64,000 nt of DNA from Allodiplogaster sudhausi (lineage: Eukaryota; Nematoda; Chromadorea; Rhabditida; Diplogasteridae): positions 2,345,001 to 2,409,000 of the forward strand of contig CALZFC010000031.1 of NCBI GenBank assembly GCA_945643635.1. The letters are read 5' to 3'. Every line of letters begins with the position of its first letter. Position 1 is the first letter of the stretch. This document shows, one piece after another, positions 1 to 12,467 of the stretch. Under the pieces are notes generated by a model. The model saw nothing but the letters and a program-made list of their open reading frames with translations. It was not told the DNA's origin and searched no databases. Made by a program: the position numbers and the translations under genes.

Positions 1-103
1 ACATACATATGTATTTGAAATCCTCGCGCATTTAAAATTTTTCCTTTTACTGATTTCAAACAAGAAAAGTTTCGTGTTGCTATATAACATATGTACGTAG
101 TAT
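1..103. other. 3' flank of the MOLO-1 gene
   Basis: AT-rich sequence downstream of the minus-strand stop codon at 104-106. It begins with a short ACATACATATGTAT-like palindromic stretch of the kind scattered through the window. No coding signal is seen. Confidence 0.5.
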
Positions 104-1435
104 CTAGAACCACGAACCACCTCCCGAGGGCATGCGCGGCTGGCCGGCCTTGGAGACGGCCTTCTCCCACGTTCCTTGGAGGATGTTCGTGAGCGCGTTT
201 TGAATGCGACCCTGCTGAAAGTTGGCCTTCTGCAAAGGAAAATACACTGTAAGGTGGAGAATAGCAGACATTTCTTAGGAAGATTCATCCGTCACTTTTA
301 TGTACATACATTTACATATAAATCAAATATTCCCAAGCGAACTGAAAATTTTAATAATTAAACAAGGAATCGAACTACAATTCCGCACACCTCCTTGACG
401 AAGAGTTGTGTGAACTCGTCCGCATACACTGGGACCTTGTCATCGCGTGCAACCCAGAACTTTTGGTCCTCCACCGCAACGACAATAACGATTGCCTGAA
501 AATTGCCAAGCTAAGCATAACAAATAAATGGTATGATAGAAGAAAGAATGTTTATTATGTTCAAATTGTAGAGGAAATTTTCTTCAAATGCACAAAACGG
601 TAATTGGTAGACCTTTTGGCATTGCGCATCCAGTGTCCACTTTCGAAGCAAGTTGTTCGCCAACGCTTTTATGTCCTGAAAAGTATTTATTATTCTCCTA
701 CAATGCTACCGTGATGGTTTAGAAGGAAAAAATATTACTAATAGTAAAAATGCAATGATTGGCTAGCCTCAGTCGATCCACCTTGCACTTTTCTCATGAC
801 AGCCATCGCTCCAGTCACGCCCTTCTTGTCGCAGAATGTTCGTGCGCCCTCCTAAAATGATGCTAAATTACTATATGCATCTAAAAACACAGAAGTCGAA
901 ATATACAAAGGAGTGATAAAAAGTTCCAGAATCGACGTCTACCTGTCTTGTTCTGCTTTCGAGCTGCTTCAGATCGTGGTCAAGACGGTATCTGTCACGG
1001 AGATTGATAAGTTGCGGTTTATTTGTTTTACTTTTTTTTAACAATATTAAGGGCCGCTCCGGCCAAAGAAGCAAATCGATTGAAAACTCTCATGGATGCA
1101 TTGTCGTATTTCGCACTTCGAATTCGTTGCGGAAAAAAAACCAATGAATAAAAAAAAGATGGGTGAAATTCCCAAAGAGATAACAGAAAAAACTTAGAAA
1201 ATGGGAATTGATTAAGTAAGTACCTGGAAGACTCATCGAGCACTCCGTCAGGATCGCAGATGTTGGCGGACATCTTCATGGAGCACTGCGCGAACTGGCC
1301 GGCCGTCGGGTTCGGGTAGGCCTGGACATTCCAGGGTTGGTTGCCACGCTGGGCGACAATGGAAGAGGGGAGGGAGAGCAGGAGAAGCAGGCACAAAAAG
1401 CCTCCACCCGACCAGCGACGTCGTCGAGAAGACAT
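104..1435 (-). CDS. molo-1-like: MOLO-1 domain secreted/membrane protein, 6 exons, 205 aa
   Basis: Exons (minus strand) 1435-1224, 991-943, 851-789, 675-613, 495-391 and 229-104 join in phase into 618 bp, 205 aa plus stop. The protein opens with an Arg-rich n-region and a Leu-rich core ending in SSIVAQ, a clear signal peptide. YPNPTAGQF and the hallmark CDPDGVLDESSRYRL follow, then KQLESRTRQ, CDKKGVTGAMAVMRK, WTLDAQCQKAVVIVVAVED and KFWVARDDKVPVY. This is the layout of the nematode MOLO1/TPM-like domain. In Caenorhabditis elegans MOLO-1 is an auxiliary subunit of levamisole-type acetylcholine receptors, but the domain occurs in several paralogues, so receptor modulation here is inference. I see no convincing C-terminal membrane helix; the end is KAGQPRMPSGGGSWF, so this may be a secreted paralogue. 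The start lies 4 nt after a TTTTAG acceptor. Confidence 0.9.
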
Positions 1436-1450
1436 TCTTCTAAAATTTTG
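1436..1450 (-). promoter_or_regulatory. Splice acceptor just before the MOLO-1 start codon
   Basis: Read on the minus strand, AAAATTTTAG is followed by AAGA and then the ATG. An acceptor this close to a start codon suggests spliced-leader addition or a 5' UTR intron. Confidence 0.5.
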
Positions 1451-2409
1451 TTAGTTTTCTGCTCATTGTATTCTAGGCATGATCTGAAACGGAAGAGAAA
1501 ATTGAGACGATTCGAGGTGAAATTGGAGTTCATGCAGGTCAAACGCGAAGTACACAACCCCCTTCCCTGCGACGAGAACACTTTGTGAAGAGTAGACGAA
1601 ACTGGCTTGACTGAGTGGAGTGTCATTTTGAATGAAAAGTGGGGCCGCGTGCGACGCTTGGCCATTTTCAGCCAGTTTGCTGCGCATGTATGGCAACTCG
1701 ACTAGAAAGATCTGTTTTATGGAAGTATGACTCCACTGGAAACCTCATTTGACTGCGAAACGATTAGGCTGCAAAACACGGGAAGATATTAAGCGAGTAG
1801 ATTACCCTAGTTGGATATGGAAATTATATGGCGGATAAGGAACGATCAACGATAAACTACTGGCATTTCTTCGGCACGTTCTGTTTATGTGTGTATTCCT
1901 GGCAACTAATGCAGTGTGAAGATGAGACGGGATATTTACAGCAGAGGAACTCTTTTTCGACGAGCAGGTGAGGAGGACGCGTTAGAGAGCAGGAGCAGAG
2001 AGAGCAAAAGATAGAGAGCAAATGTCCTCGGGAGGTGAAGGCAAGAGAGCGAGAGAGAGAGAGAGAGAGAGAGAGAAAGGGAGAGAGAGAGTTAGATAGA
2101 TTATCGAAGGGAAGAGAGACGACTGTCGCTCTCCTTATATTTGTACTAAGGAGGAGGAACTGACTCCTTGGAATCTAGCGGCTACTTTGAAATGGAACAT
2201 TCTATTAGTACGTATTTGAGGGTCCCAAACTGTGGAAATTGGGATCTTGCTGTAAACAAGTGTTCGGTTGGTGTAAAAAAAATTAGCAGAAAATAAATGG
2301 ACTGGGTAGAAAACGAAGTGTCATTCTAGGATTATGAATTCGTTAGGTATCTTTTCCACTTTTCTCACTCTGTCTGCTATCTCTCGGTCTCCCTCTGTTT
2401 CTCCCTCTC

Positions 2410-2443
<34 letters not shown>

Positions 2444-2699
2444 TTCACTCAATCTCTTCCAGTCGCTCTTTTTCGCCAATTTTGCGCATGCATGTACCCA
2501 TCATGTGTTCACCGGGCATGCGCCAAAAGCGAGTCCAACAACAAAGAAATCATTTTGCCGGAGCAGATTTTAACCAGTCAAGGGCGTTGGAAACGCGAGA
2601 ACTTCAGATAAAAATTTTTTGCCGGATCCTGATGGCAACGAAGTTAGAGAACCAGAGTGGGGGCAAAGAGAATGAGAGCGACAGAGAAACAGAGAAAAG

Positions 2700-2732
<33 letters not shown>

Positions 2733-2748
2733 GGAGATAGAGGGAGAT

Positions 2749-2781
<33 letters not shown>

Positions 2782-2946
2782 GGAAGAAATGGAGTGCCAG
2801 AACGAGAGAAGTAAAATGAAAGAGCAAGAATGTCATGCGGCTTGCATCTCATGCCCGAATCGTTTTGGAGAACTTGGAGGGCGTCCTCTCTCTTTCTCTC
2901 ACTCTCTCTCATTCTCTTTTTCTCTCCTTTCTCTCTCTCTCTCCCT

Positions 2947-2985
<39 letters not shown>

Positions 2986-4245
2986 CCCTTCTCCTTCCTC
3001 GCGCACATGTGCCACTTCGTTGCGTGGCAGCCACCTATTCAAGCAATCTGGACTGCTCACTGCCAGAGTCAAGCGGGACTCCCGTTCCGGCTGCTGAATA
3101 CCCCAGCAACACTTAATATTAACAGAAAGAAAGACTGCCGAAAATGAAGCCTTATATATTCAACAAGTGGTAAAAAATGTGGAAATAGTCAGGCATATTG
3201 AGATGTTAATTAATTTGTTTGAGCAACTTACTCCATACGCAGAATTCAACATGCAAAAGTTTAAAAAAAAAGATGGAGTCTTTAAATTTATAAATAATAA
3301 AATATTGTTCAAAGGAATTCCCCATAAATTCAAGTAATGTTGCATCGAAGTAAGAAATGAAGAAAGAATGAAGGCAGTAAAGAGGGCATTCTCTCAGTGA
3401 TGGGGACGAAAGCCATAAAAACGGAAACTTAAGGGAGGAAAGAGCGGTCTTCCAAGGAATCACACTGCCTCTCCTTCGCTGTTTCGTTGATCTTCTTCCA
3501 TTTCGTGCTCATCAAATGACAAAAGGTTAAAAAAAATCTTCCAAAGACCTCTGCAACTAAATGGATTTGAACATAACTAATGAGGATTTTCCGTAGTCAA
3601 CATGAACATATAATCCTGCTTCCGAACACAGCTCATCATAGAAAGTGGTGAGAGGTTCTAAAAGCGAACACAACCGCAATTCTCTCCCGTGTCTCCTTGG
3701 CACGTTCTGTCTTGTTCTGTCTTCTCTCTATCCAGCTACATATCTCTATCTCTTAGTCTTCTTCTCTCGCTCCCTCTCTATCTCCTTTGCACTCTCTCTA
3801 AATCCCTAATGTTCCCGCTCACTCTCTGCCTCGACCTCTTGCTCTCATCCCCCTTCTCTCTTTCTCTGCCGACTCACAGAATCGATGAGAGAGCGACACC
3901 ACTGGCGAGAGCAGTAAACAGCCGAGTCGAACACGCCCGTCTGTCTTTCTCTCTCATTTCCTTTGTCTAGCTCTCTTCAGCGCTCATTTGCGCTCTCTCG
4001 CTTGCACTCTCGCCTGTTCCTACACTTCTTACATATTTATTGTCGTCCGAATTTGCAGAAAAAGAAAAAAATATTGTGTGCGCAGTGGAGCATAAATTAC
4101 ATGTATAATCCAATCAATATAGGAATGAACAAGGTGAATAATAAAGAGCAGGCTAATGGTAAGCCGGTAAAAGGTCTCGTTTATACTATAGTAATGGTGT
4201 TTATAATTAGTCTCTCTTTCTCTTTCAAAGAAAGTGGTCAGTAGG
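1451..4245. repeat. Intergenic, GA/CT microsatellites
   Basis: No gene is seen between the MOLO-1 start and the ACAD10 stop. GA tracts lie at about 2040-2095 and 2690-2790 (the latter mixed GAGATA and GAGGGAGATA units), CT tracts at about 2417-2448, 2895-2990 and 3720-3865. Open frames here are Leu/Ser or Glu/Arg repeats translated from the microsatellites. The GATA-type tract at 2690-2790 and the CT tract at 2895-2990 are opposed and about 100 bp apart. The part next to the MOLO-1 start presumably holds its promoter. Confidence 0.7.
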
Positions 4246-7200
4246 CTAGAGGCGGCTCTTGAGCTCGAGCTTGGCGACCGACTCGAGATGCACTTCGTCA
4301 GGGCCGTCAGCCATCCGGAGAGATCTGCAAAGTCAAAGCAATCTTGCTAATGGACTGCACTTTTCGCTCACTTTTACAGCATCTTTCACATATTCCTCTC
4401 TCACACTTCCACTCTCTCTCTCTCTCTCTCTCGCTCTCTCTCTCTCTCCTGCTCTCCGACCTGGCGGTGATCCAGAAGTGTGCGAGGGGAGTGTCATGCG
4501 TGAATCCCCTGGCTCCCTGCGTCTGAATGGCGGCGTCTATGACTCGGCAGGCCATCGTAGGCGCGGCCACTTTGATCATTGCGATCTCTCGCATCGCACC
4601 CTGTAATTATTTTGCTAATTTCTTTTCTGTTTTGTTGCCAATGAAAACGTATACATTCCATCGGTCATCTTCTGTCAGGTTGAACATTTTCCAATTTATC
4701 TAAAATGTTGATCCATTGCAGTTTGTCTGACATGAAAATGGCCAAAGCAGCTTCTAAAATTTCAAAAAGTAAACTCTCCCGCCACCTTGGGCCCGACGGT
4801 GTCGATGATGTGCGCCGCCTTGAGCACGAGCAGCCTGGCCTGCTCGATGTCTATGCGGGCGGAGGCGAGTGCGAGGCGGTTCGAGTTCATCTCGGCCAGC
4901 CGGCGGCCGAAAGCGACGCGGCTGCCGATCTGGATTAAGTTTTTTTTAATTCTAACAATTTTTCAGTTTTAATTTAACATTTTCTCTTTTATTATATTTT
5001 TCTTACGATGCAATATTTGAATAATAAAAAAGTGTGACTGACGCGCTCCTTCATGATGTCAATGGCGCGTTCCGCATGCCCGATGAGACGCATTGCGTGA
5101 TGAATCCGTCCCGGACCGAGGCGACCCTGCAACTCGCACACTCTTCTCCCAAACTCTAACGGTGCATGCACTCGTGACACTCATTTTCAAATTAAAAGTT
5201 AGTCTACCACCTGAGGTAACGCAGCACATAATTACAAAATTTGTGTTATATATTACAGAAGTCATGCCCAGGCGCCAGCAAGCTTTGAACCAGAAAAAAC
5301 TGAAATGTAACCTGTGCGATCTCGAATCCGCGGCCCTCTCCGAGTAGCATGTTACTGACCGGCACTCTCACGTTCACGAACTCCACTTCGCAGTGGCCGA
5401 CTGGGGAAAGGACCCATAGACTTTCCCTATAAAAGTGTGACAGATACAAAACTAACAAGGAGCATCGCGAACGCCGTAGACGGGGAGGGCGCGGACGATG
5501 CGAACTCCAGGAGCTCGCATTGGCACGAGAACCATGCTCTGCTGTGTGATTCGGGATGCCTGGGGGAGAGGAATGTTCTATCTCTCTCCCTATTCCTTGC
5601 TCTCTCTTTCTCTTACTCCCCCTTTCTCCCTCTCTCATTCTCTCTCGTTCTCTCTTTCTCTCTTTCTTGTCTTACCTTGCTCTCCTGCGCCACTCTTCCC
5701 ATGAAAACAGAGACTTCACACTTTGGATGCGCCGCACCGGAAGCGAACCACTTGCGTGCGTTGATGATGTACTCGTCGCCGACACGCACAATCGAGCCCT
5801 ATAAAAAGAAGAAAATGGAAAACTGTAGCACTGAAACATCTTTTCATGTTAGGAACTGAAAATAATTGCTTTGTAAGAGTTCTTAAAAAATACTTGATAA
5901 TAAAAACACTTGCCTGAATGTTGGAGGCGTCCGAGGACGCGACGTCCGGCTCTGTCATGGCGAAGCAAGAACGAATCTCGCCAGCCAGAAGGGGGCGGAG
6001 CCAGCGATCGCCTGGATAGAAAACAAAATTATGGAAGAAAAGAAAAGAATTAAGATGAAGAACTAAGTAATGAATGTCAGCTGACGCTGCTCCTCCGTGC
6101 CGTACTTGATTAGCACCTCCATGTTGCCCGTGTCCGGCGCATTGCAGTTGAAGATCTATTAAAATGCAATTTTTTCTCTTTTCCATAAATGAAAATGGAG
6201 AAACGGTGATGAACAGAGGCAAATTTAATTAAGAAGTAGATCAATGTTATAAGAGAAACAGGAACAGAAGAAAAGCAAAGAATAAAAATAAAAGCCTGTA
6301 GATAATGAAAGAGCAGCAACCTCTGGCGCAATGATACTCCGTCCCATCAGCTCGCAGATGTGCGCATACTCCACAGTGGTGAGGCCAGGGCCAAAGAGGC
6401 CAGCCGGATCGATGTGTCGGGAGATGAACAGATTCCACACTCCGAGGCTACGCGCTTTCGCCTAAAATAACCAGTCCATTTAGTTCGTTCTCAATTACTT
6501 CATCGATTTCTGAATAAGAATTAAGATTTAATTTTTTTTAAAGCACCTTCAGCTCGCCAATCCTCGGATGCACATTCCAATTGTAGTCGTGGTTCACAAA
6601 TTCAATATATTCCTTCTCGAATGGGATGATATCCTTAAAAAATGAGAAAGCTTGAGTTTAATGTTGACGGTTAGTTGCAGGTCAGCACGACCCTTTCAAA
6701 GCTTGTCAAGTTTTAAAAGCAATGAAATATGTATATACCGAGTGAACCATTTCCTTGATGATATCATAGAATTTGCGTGCCTTCTCCGAGAGCTCGGATG
6801 GCGATGTGAGAAGAGCTGACATTCAGTGAATGATTAACCACTTTTTTATATTCAGCATTGACTATGCATTAAAAGTATATTTTCTACGAATAAAAGGAAT
6901 AATGAAGCTGATGCTGACCATTCTGCTGCGTGGAGTTCGAGTGGTCTGCCTTGTCGATGAGCTCGAGTGCCTTGCGTGCAAAGAGACGCGGCACCGCACG
7001 GAGCAGATGCGCATTGGTGGACGCGGCCTGCTTTAGGCGAGAACGCATGTAGACGCCTTCAAGGAACACGAAATTCTCATGGTCAGACCTCATTCATTTA
7101 CACCATAAATAACTAATTTTCTAGTCTCGTCTCTCTTGTCGTTTAATTCATGTTAAGAGTGCGAATTGAAATGTCAGTTTTCGCGTCTTCTCCCCAAACC

Positions 7201-10200
7201 CTGAATGATGCAGGCGAAGCGGAAGAAGGTGAAGGCGATGTAGTCATGCCATTGCACCACGGTGCTGCCTCTTCTCTTTGAGTAGAGATTTACAATCTCG
7301 TCTGCCGATGGAATTCCAGCTCGGCGCAGCTCATCCGGCGACAGCATTCCGACCGAACGAAGGCCCTGGACGATCTTATCTTTTTTTTAGCACACTTTCA
7401 ACAGCTTTGCAAAGTTGTGATTTACAAAACTGTTGTGATTTACATATATTAAAATTTTGTCAAAAATGTGTAAAAAGCAATCACGTCTACGCACACTGTG
7501 ACTGATTGGATTGTAGTGCGAGAAGAGGAAAGTGGCGAGATCGGCGAGGGGATCTCCGATGGTGGAGAGCTCCCAGTCGAGGACGGCGATGATGCGCGAC
7601 TCGCTCGGGTGGAACACCACGTTGTCCACTCTGAATTCAGATTTAACATTCATAATGTTTATTAATTCTTAAACAAGAAATCTTAAACTAGAACGCAATA
7701 ACATGGAAAAACTGCACAAGCGGCACTAAAGGAAGAACCGAAAATCGCCGTGAACGAGGCAGACGTCGCCGTCGCGTGGCAGATGCTTCTCCAGGTACGC
7801 CTTCAGTTGTTGCAGCTCCTCGATCTCGTCCGTCTTCGACATCTCGTACGCCGTGCACCAACGAGCAAAGTTACGCGACATGTAGCCGTCTGAAGTGTGT
7901 CCAGGTTTCGCCCTCTATCTCTCTCTAGTTCTTTCGTTCTCTCTTTCTCTAGTTCTTTCGCTCTCTCTCCTTCTCTTTTTCTCTTTATTTCTCTGCCTTT
8001 CTCTTTCTTTTGACCTCTCACCTTTCCGTCCGTAGTCATCGAGGCCGACAACGGCCGTATTAACGTTGTGAATGCGCTCGAGAATACGCGCACTTTCCTC
8101 GTATATTTGGCGTCTGGAAGCATGATCTCTGATCTATGATCTATGAACGAAGGACTTGTACCGTTCTTGTGGCGAGACGCCAGGCAGCGAAGGATCCTGA
8201 AAGATGCGACCACGCACGTACTCCATGATATAGAAGGCGCTGTCGAGCAGACTGCAATGAAACTATTTTTTAACAAACATATAAGCAACTTATAAAGTAT
8301 ATTTAGTAGTAACGATTTTTTTAAGTACAAATTTTGTTTGATACTTTTCATTGTAGACGAAGACTTTCGGGACGGGAACGTCAGTCTGCTGAAGGGCCTT
8401 CAGGACACGAAACTCACGGTCGAGTTGGTGCGCCTTTGGTAGGAGGCTGCCTACCTGTGCAGAAACTGTTCAATTCTCTCTCTCTCTTTCATCACTGTCC
8501 TCAGCCCCCCATATCATTCTATCCTTCTCTGCCTCCTCTTTTTTGCCCACTCTTCTCTCTCTCTCTCTCTCTCGCTCTTCAAACCGGTTTCTTCCTCAGC
8601 ACGAGTTCCCTCCCTCCCGCGCGCAGATAGTACGTGGGATTCGACTGTCCGTGGCCGAATCGACGCACGATGACGTCATCGTCGCACGCCGTCACAATCC
8701 CCAGGTCGCGCGAGAGCAACGCGCGCAGGGGGCCGATGGGAAGCGACTCTCCTGGCAAGTCTATATAAGCAACTGCGAATTTGACTATAAAAGAGCTAAA
8801 ATTTTTCGCTTTAAGGATGATTCTGTGAATGGATTGAGCTTCAGAATGTGTCATAAAAGAGTCAAGTTTCTAAAGTAAAAGTTAAAGTAGTAATTTGCAT
8901 CCATCTGAAATGCGTCGCCTGATCCGAAGGGAATATTATTGTGTTATACAAAACTTTAAATTTAACAGTTGTCGCCAACTAAATTATGGCCTAAACGTTT
9001 GTCGGAGCATAGGGTAGCCATGGACAGTGAAATATATGTCGATACATTCACGATTCACGGACAGGACACAAACGAATAATTTAAAATCGCCCGAGAAAAC
9101 GCTTGCTTTTCGATAAAAGGTTTCGAAACAAGGATCTTATCAAATTGACAGGATCACGTGGCTCAAAACTACGATACTTCAACAGCAAACATTTCGTGTT
9201 AGGAGTTAGCGGCTTTCAAGCTACTTTAACATTGCAAATAAGTGAACACATAAAGGAACGAGCAGAATTAAGAGAGCGGACTCGGCAGAAGCGGCCTCGT
9301 CTCCGGCGGCACGTCCAGCGGAAAGCCAACGAGAGCTGCGAGTTCGCCGAGTGCCTGCGCCGTGCTTGTGACCTGGCAAGTTGCCAAGATGTTCAAAATA
9401 TGTACATGTCTATAAAAAATTTCATGTTTTAATTTAGTTGCATAACAAGGTTGCAAACACAGAAGAATGCATGCGATACTTTAATACCTTGATAGTCTGA
9501 ATGCCGAGTGCCTTGGCGCCTTTCAAGTTCGGCCCGAGATCGTCCAGGAGGACGGCTCGTTCGGGACGAGTCTGAAAGAGAGTATATTAGCATTAAAAAG
9601 TTAACGAAATACAAGCGTGTATTATAAGTGACATTATATGTAAGTATGCTAACAACGCCAATCTTGTCAAGAGCCAGCCGGTAGATCTGCTCGTCCGGCT
9701 TGCGGAGTCCGACGCGGCACGACTCGATGAGTGCGTCGCAGTGATCGGAGAGAGTCGGAGGCACCGTGGGCAGGAGACCGGCTCGGTCAAAGCGGAAGTT
9801 ATTCGTCACCACTGCTACTTTGATGCCGGAGGAGCGGAGAAGCTGGAGAGATGGAAGTATGCATGTATGTATGTATGTACATGGTGAGAGAGAAAAACGA
9901 GAGAAGTATGTTGGAAGAGATGGAGAGGAAATTAGAGAAAAAAAGAGATCCGTTTCCACCTTCATGGCATCAAGCATCGCTGGGTACAAGCAGGTAGAGG
10001 AAACGTCGAGCACCTTCGAAAAGATTGGAATCACAGCTTCGGATGTGCGATTGTGCTGGAAAGGGAGTTTACTTACCATTAGGTAACTCTCTCCTGCAAT
10101 TTTCCACTTATATGAGTAAAATGTGTGTAAACTATGACTGAACTGTGTGCGCTAGCGCATACAGTTCGGTCATATGCAGTCCAGTCGAGAGTGCAAGTGA

Positions 10201-10755
10201 ACGAGGAGAGGCGGCTAATGATGACTGTAGGAAAATTCCCACCATGTGAAATTTGCTTTAAATCGGTAACGAATGAACAAAAGTAACTTTCCAGGTCGAT
10301 GTTTTCAACAAAGAAAATAGCATATATATATATATTATTCTCCGGATGGCTCATTTAAATGTAGCTGCTATAAGCTGGAAGACCTTCTTGTTGTATAGCA
10401 GTGTGTAGAGAGGCTCAAAGTCCTCGATGGTCATTCTGCCCAGCTCGATAAGACGAAAGGCGCGTGCCGCGTCCTCGTCAGTCATCAGCGTCTGCAGCAG
10501 CGAGTCGTGCGCCAGACCGAACTCCTCCTCCAATTCTAGGAAAAAACGAAGGTAAGATACAACAGCCGAAAACTAGATCAATTTGTTGTCTCTAATAAAA
10601 TATATTTTGATATGACAAAATGTATGAAAGAAATATGTCGTCTGTCTAAATGCTGTATTAAATTACTAACGCTTCCAAGCGTCAGACGGCACGGGCAAAA
10701 GCACTCCGCCCATGTCGAAGAGGACGGCATCCACCTGCCGAGCATGAACACTCAT
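4246..10755 (-). CDS. ACAD10: ACAD10-like HAD + APH kinase + acyl-CoA dehydrogenase fusion, 26 exons, 999 aa
   Basis: Exons: 10755-10671, 10535-10384, 10055-9960, 9842-9657, 9571-9488, 9372-9282, 8760-8585, 8454-8345, 8251-8162, 8113-8022, 7889-7739, 7630-7497, 7379-7200, 7056-6919, 6815-6739, 6633-6547, 6461-6321, 6155-6086, 6011-5914, 5798-5676, 5559-5457, 5400-5312, 5126-5043, 4929-4786, 4600-4461, 4324-4246. The sum is exactly 3000 bp. Residues 1-230: HAD-like domain (nucleophile Asp14 in FDMGGV, TNN, KPDEQIY, LLDD). Residues 230-580: APH/choline-kinase-like domain ([17 protein letters not shown] near 435, [10 protein letters not shown]). Residues 600-999: acyl-CoA dehydrogenase ([25 protein letters not shown] segment, ADGPDEVH). 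This order matches vertebrate ACAD10, which acts on long or branched acyl-CoAs. The protein ends KSRL, a PTS1-like tripeptide. The intron after exon 19 has a GC donor (GCAAGT). Several introns hold CT/GA tracts. Confidence 0.93.
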
Positions 10756-10772
10756 TGCTCTCTAAAGCAAAT
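10756..10772 (-). promoter_or_regulatory. Splice acceptor just before the ACAD10 start codon
   Basis: On the minus strand TTTGCTTTAG is followed by AGAGCA and then ATGAGTGTTC. This is a candidate trans-splice acceptor or the end of a 5' UTR intron. Confidence 0.45.
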
Positions 10773-12467
10773 GTCACATGTCAGCAATAAAGTATAGGTT
10801 ATTTCAGTATTAAGTCTTTACTAGGAAACAAATATTACTCATACATTCGATTAGACAAAACTTGATGCATGAATTCGGACCAAACAAGTGCTCGAGATCA
10901 TCTGAGAGACATATTTTACAATCATTTGTGTATTTTATGATTTATAACCAAAGTTTTAGGATTGTGAAAGTTGCGAAGCAATTCTTAGCACATTGAAAGG
11001 AAGCAATGTGGAGTGAGAATAGAAGGGGCCTCCTTGCATGGCTGCAATGTTTTGTTGTAGTTTGTCGTTGTTCACTGCACACTCGCGATGCATGGTCTAA
11101 ACCGAGGCGAAGAAGAGATAGGAGCCTCTTTCCACCGCAAATGAACCCGTTGCATAACAAACTTGATGTCGCCTGTACTCTTGTCACTTTACCAGGGTCA
11201 CATTGTAGTATGTCACTCCAAGAAAGAAACAATCGCTTTAATCGCGGTGCATGCCATGTAAAACAGCATTTGAGGGATACAATAAAATCACGTCACAACA
11301 CGAAAGCAATAATTTACAAAGTAAAAAAGGAGCGGAGGTATTTTTTGCAGAGTTATTACGCAAAAGAACGAGTATGGAATGACCCAAAATCTCTTTCACA
11401 AGTAAAAAAAAATTATTCCGTCGCAGCACACCAATTAATAATAACGTAATCATGAATGTAGAGAAGTAACTTGTAGAAGTAACGGAGAGGAATGTGGATA
11501 CGTGAGTGATTGGAATTTACGAAAATAATTTCTTATCAGCTGTACAGATCATAAAAGGAAGTAAGTCCATTTCGATCAAAACAATGATTGCCGTGAATTT
11601 CCATATTACGCTAGAGATTCATCAGGATCCTGTTCATCACTGATTATCAGCAAGAATGTGTGTTGTTACTGACTGTTGTTTCCTCAAAATATCTAGTCCA
11701 CTTCGCTCAAATGTTTGTCAGAGAAAGGCTATCACAATTTTGCTTACAATGTGCCTTGGACCTTAGCGCTATTACGATTTTATCACAACTTAATAGATAA
11801 ATATTACATGATGCGTAAATTCCATATTACATTCTATCAACATGTACACAGCATAATGAATACCATTTGGTTCATATGGTTTGCGTATATTTACAGTCGT
11901 GGGAAGGTTTGAATTGCACGCGAGGAAAGCTATGGAAGTCAAAGAAAAGATTAAAACTCGAGAAAAGCAGCTTCCTTGCAGTTAGCTAAAGTAAGTTCAA
12001 TCAGAAAGGTTGTATTAAAAATACTGAATCATCAAAAGACAATGTGCTGCACTAATGGTAAGATATTCGGAAGAACGAACATAAAAATTGCAGAAGCTCA
12101 TTCGGAGTGAGAAGAACCCGAAAACTCTTCAAAACGCAATCTTGACTAATTGATGAAAAATGTAGAAGAAGGAAGAAATTGAAAAATAAGAAAGTGTTTA
12201 ATAGCACAGTCTTTGAACATGAATGTGCTGAAAGTGTGAAAGTTTGTTGCGGCAGAAAAGGCTGGTTTTGTGCTAGAAGCTTGTGATATGTCAGTTCAAG
12301 AAGCGAAGGTGATATGGTAATTCAAAATTGGTAAGGGGCAGTGATTTTTTGCTGTGTTAACAGACAAAAAAAATTGAACGATAAAGCATTGGGAAATATA
12401 GTCAGAAAAAAATTGGCTAAGTGGTGAAGTTTTAATTTGATATTGCTGTCTGCTTCTTGCAGTTCTC
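10773..12467. other. Intergenic between ACAD10 and asparagine synthetase
   Basis: About 1.7 kb of moderately AT-rich unique-looking sequence holding the asparagine synthetase 3' UTR and the upstream region of ACAD10. The spacing is too wide for a tight operon. An open frame at 11006-11449 (+) has no signal of a real gene. Confidence 0.6.

Noticed and set aside
2604..3008. Long Ser/Leu and Glu/Arg frames over GA/CT tracts, here and at many other places
   Set aside because: Dinucleotide repeats of even period lack stops in several frames on both strands; the frames carry no other signal.
5676..5721. Apparent deletion in the acyl-CoA dehydrogenase domain after HPK
   Set aside because: The exon simply extends to a GTAAGA donor at 5675, supplying the expected CxVxxFMG segment.
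11006..11449. 147-codon open frame on the plus strand between ACAD10 and asparagine synthetase
   Set aside because: Composition rich in Cys/Arg/Lys without domain or splice context; it overlaps the probable 3' UTR of the minus-strand gene.
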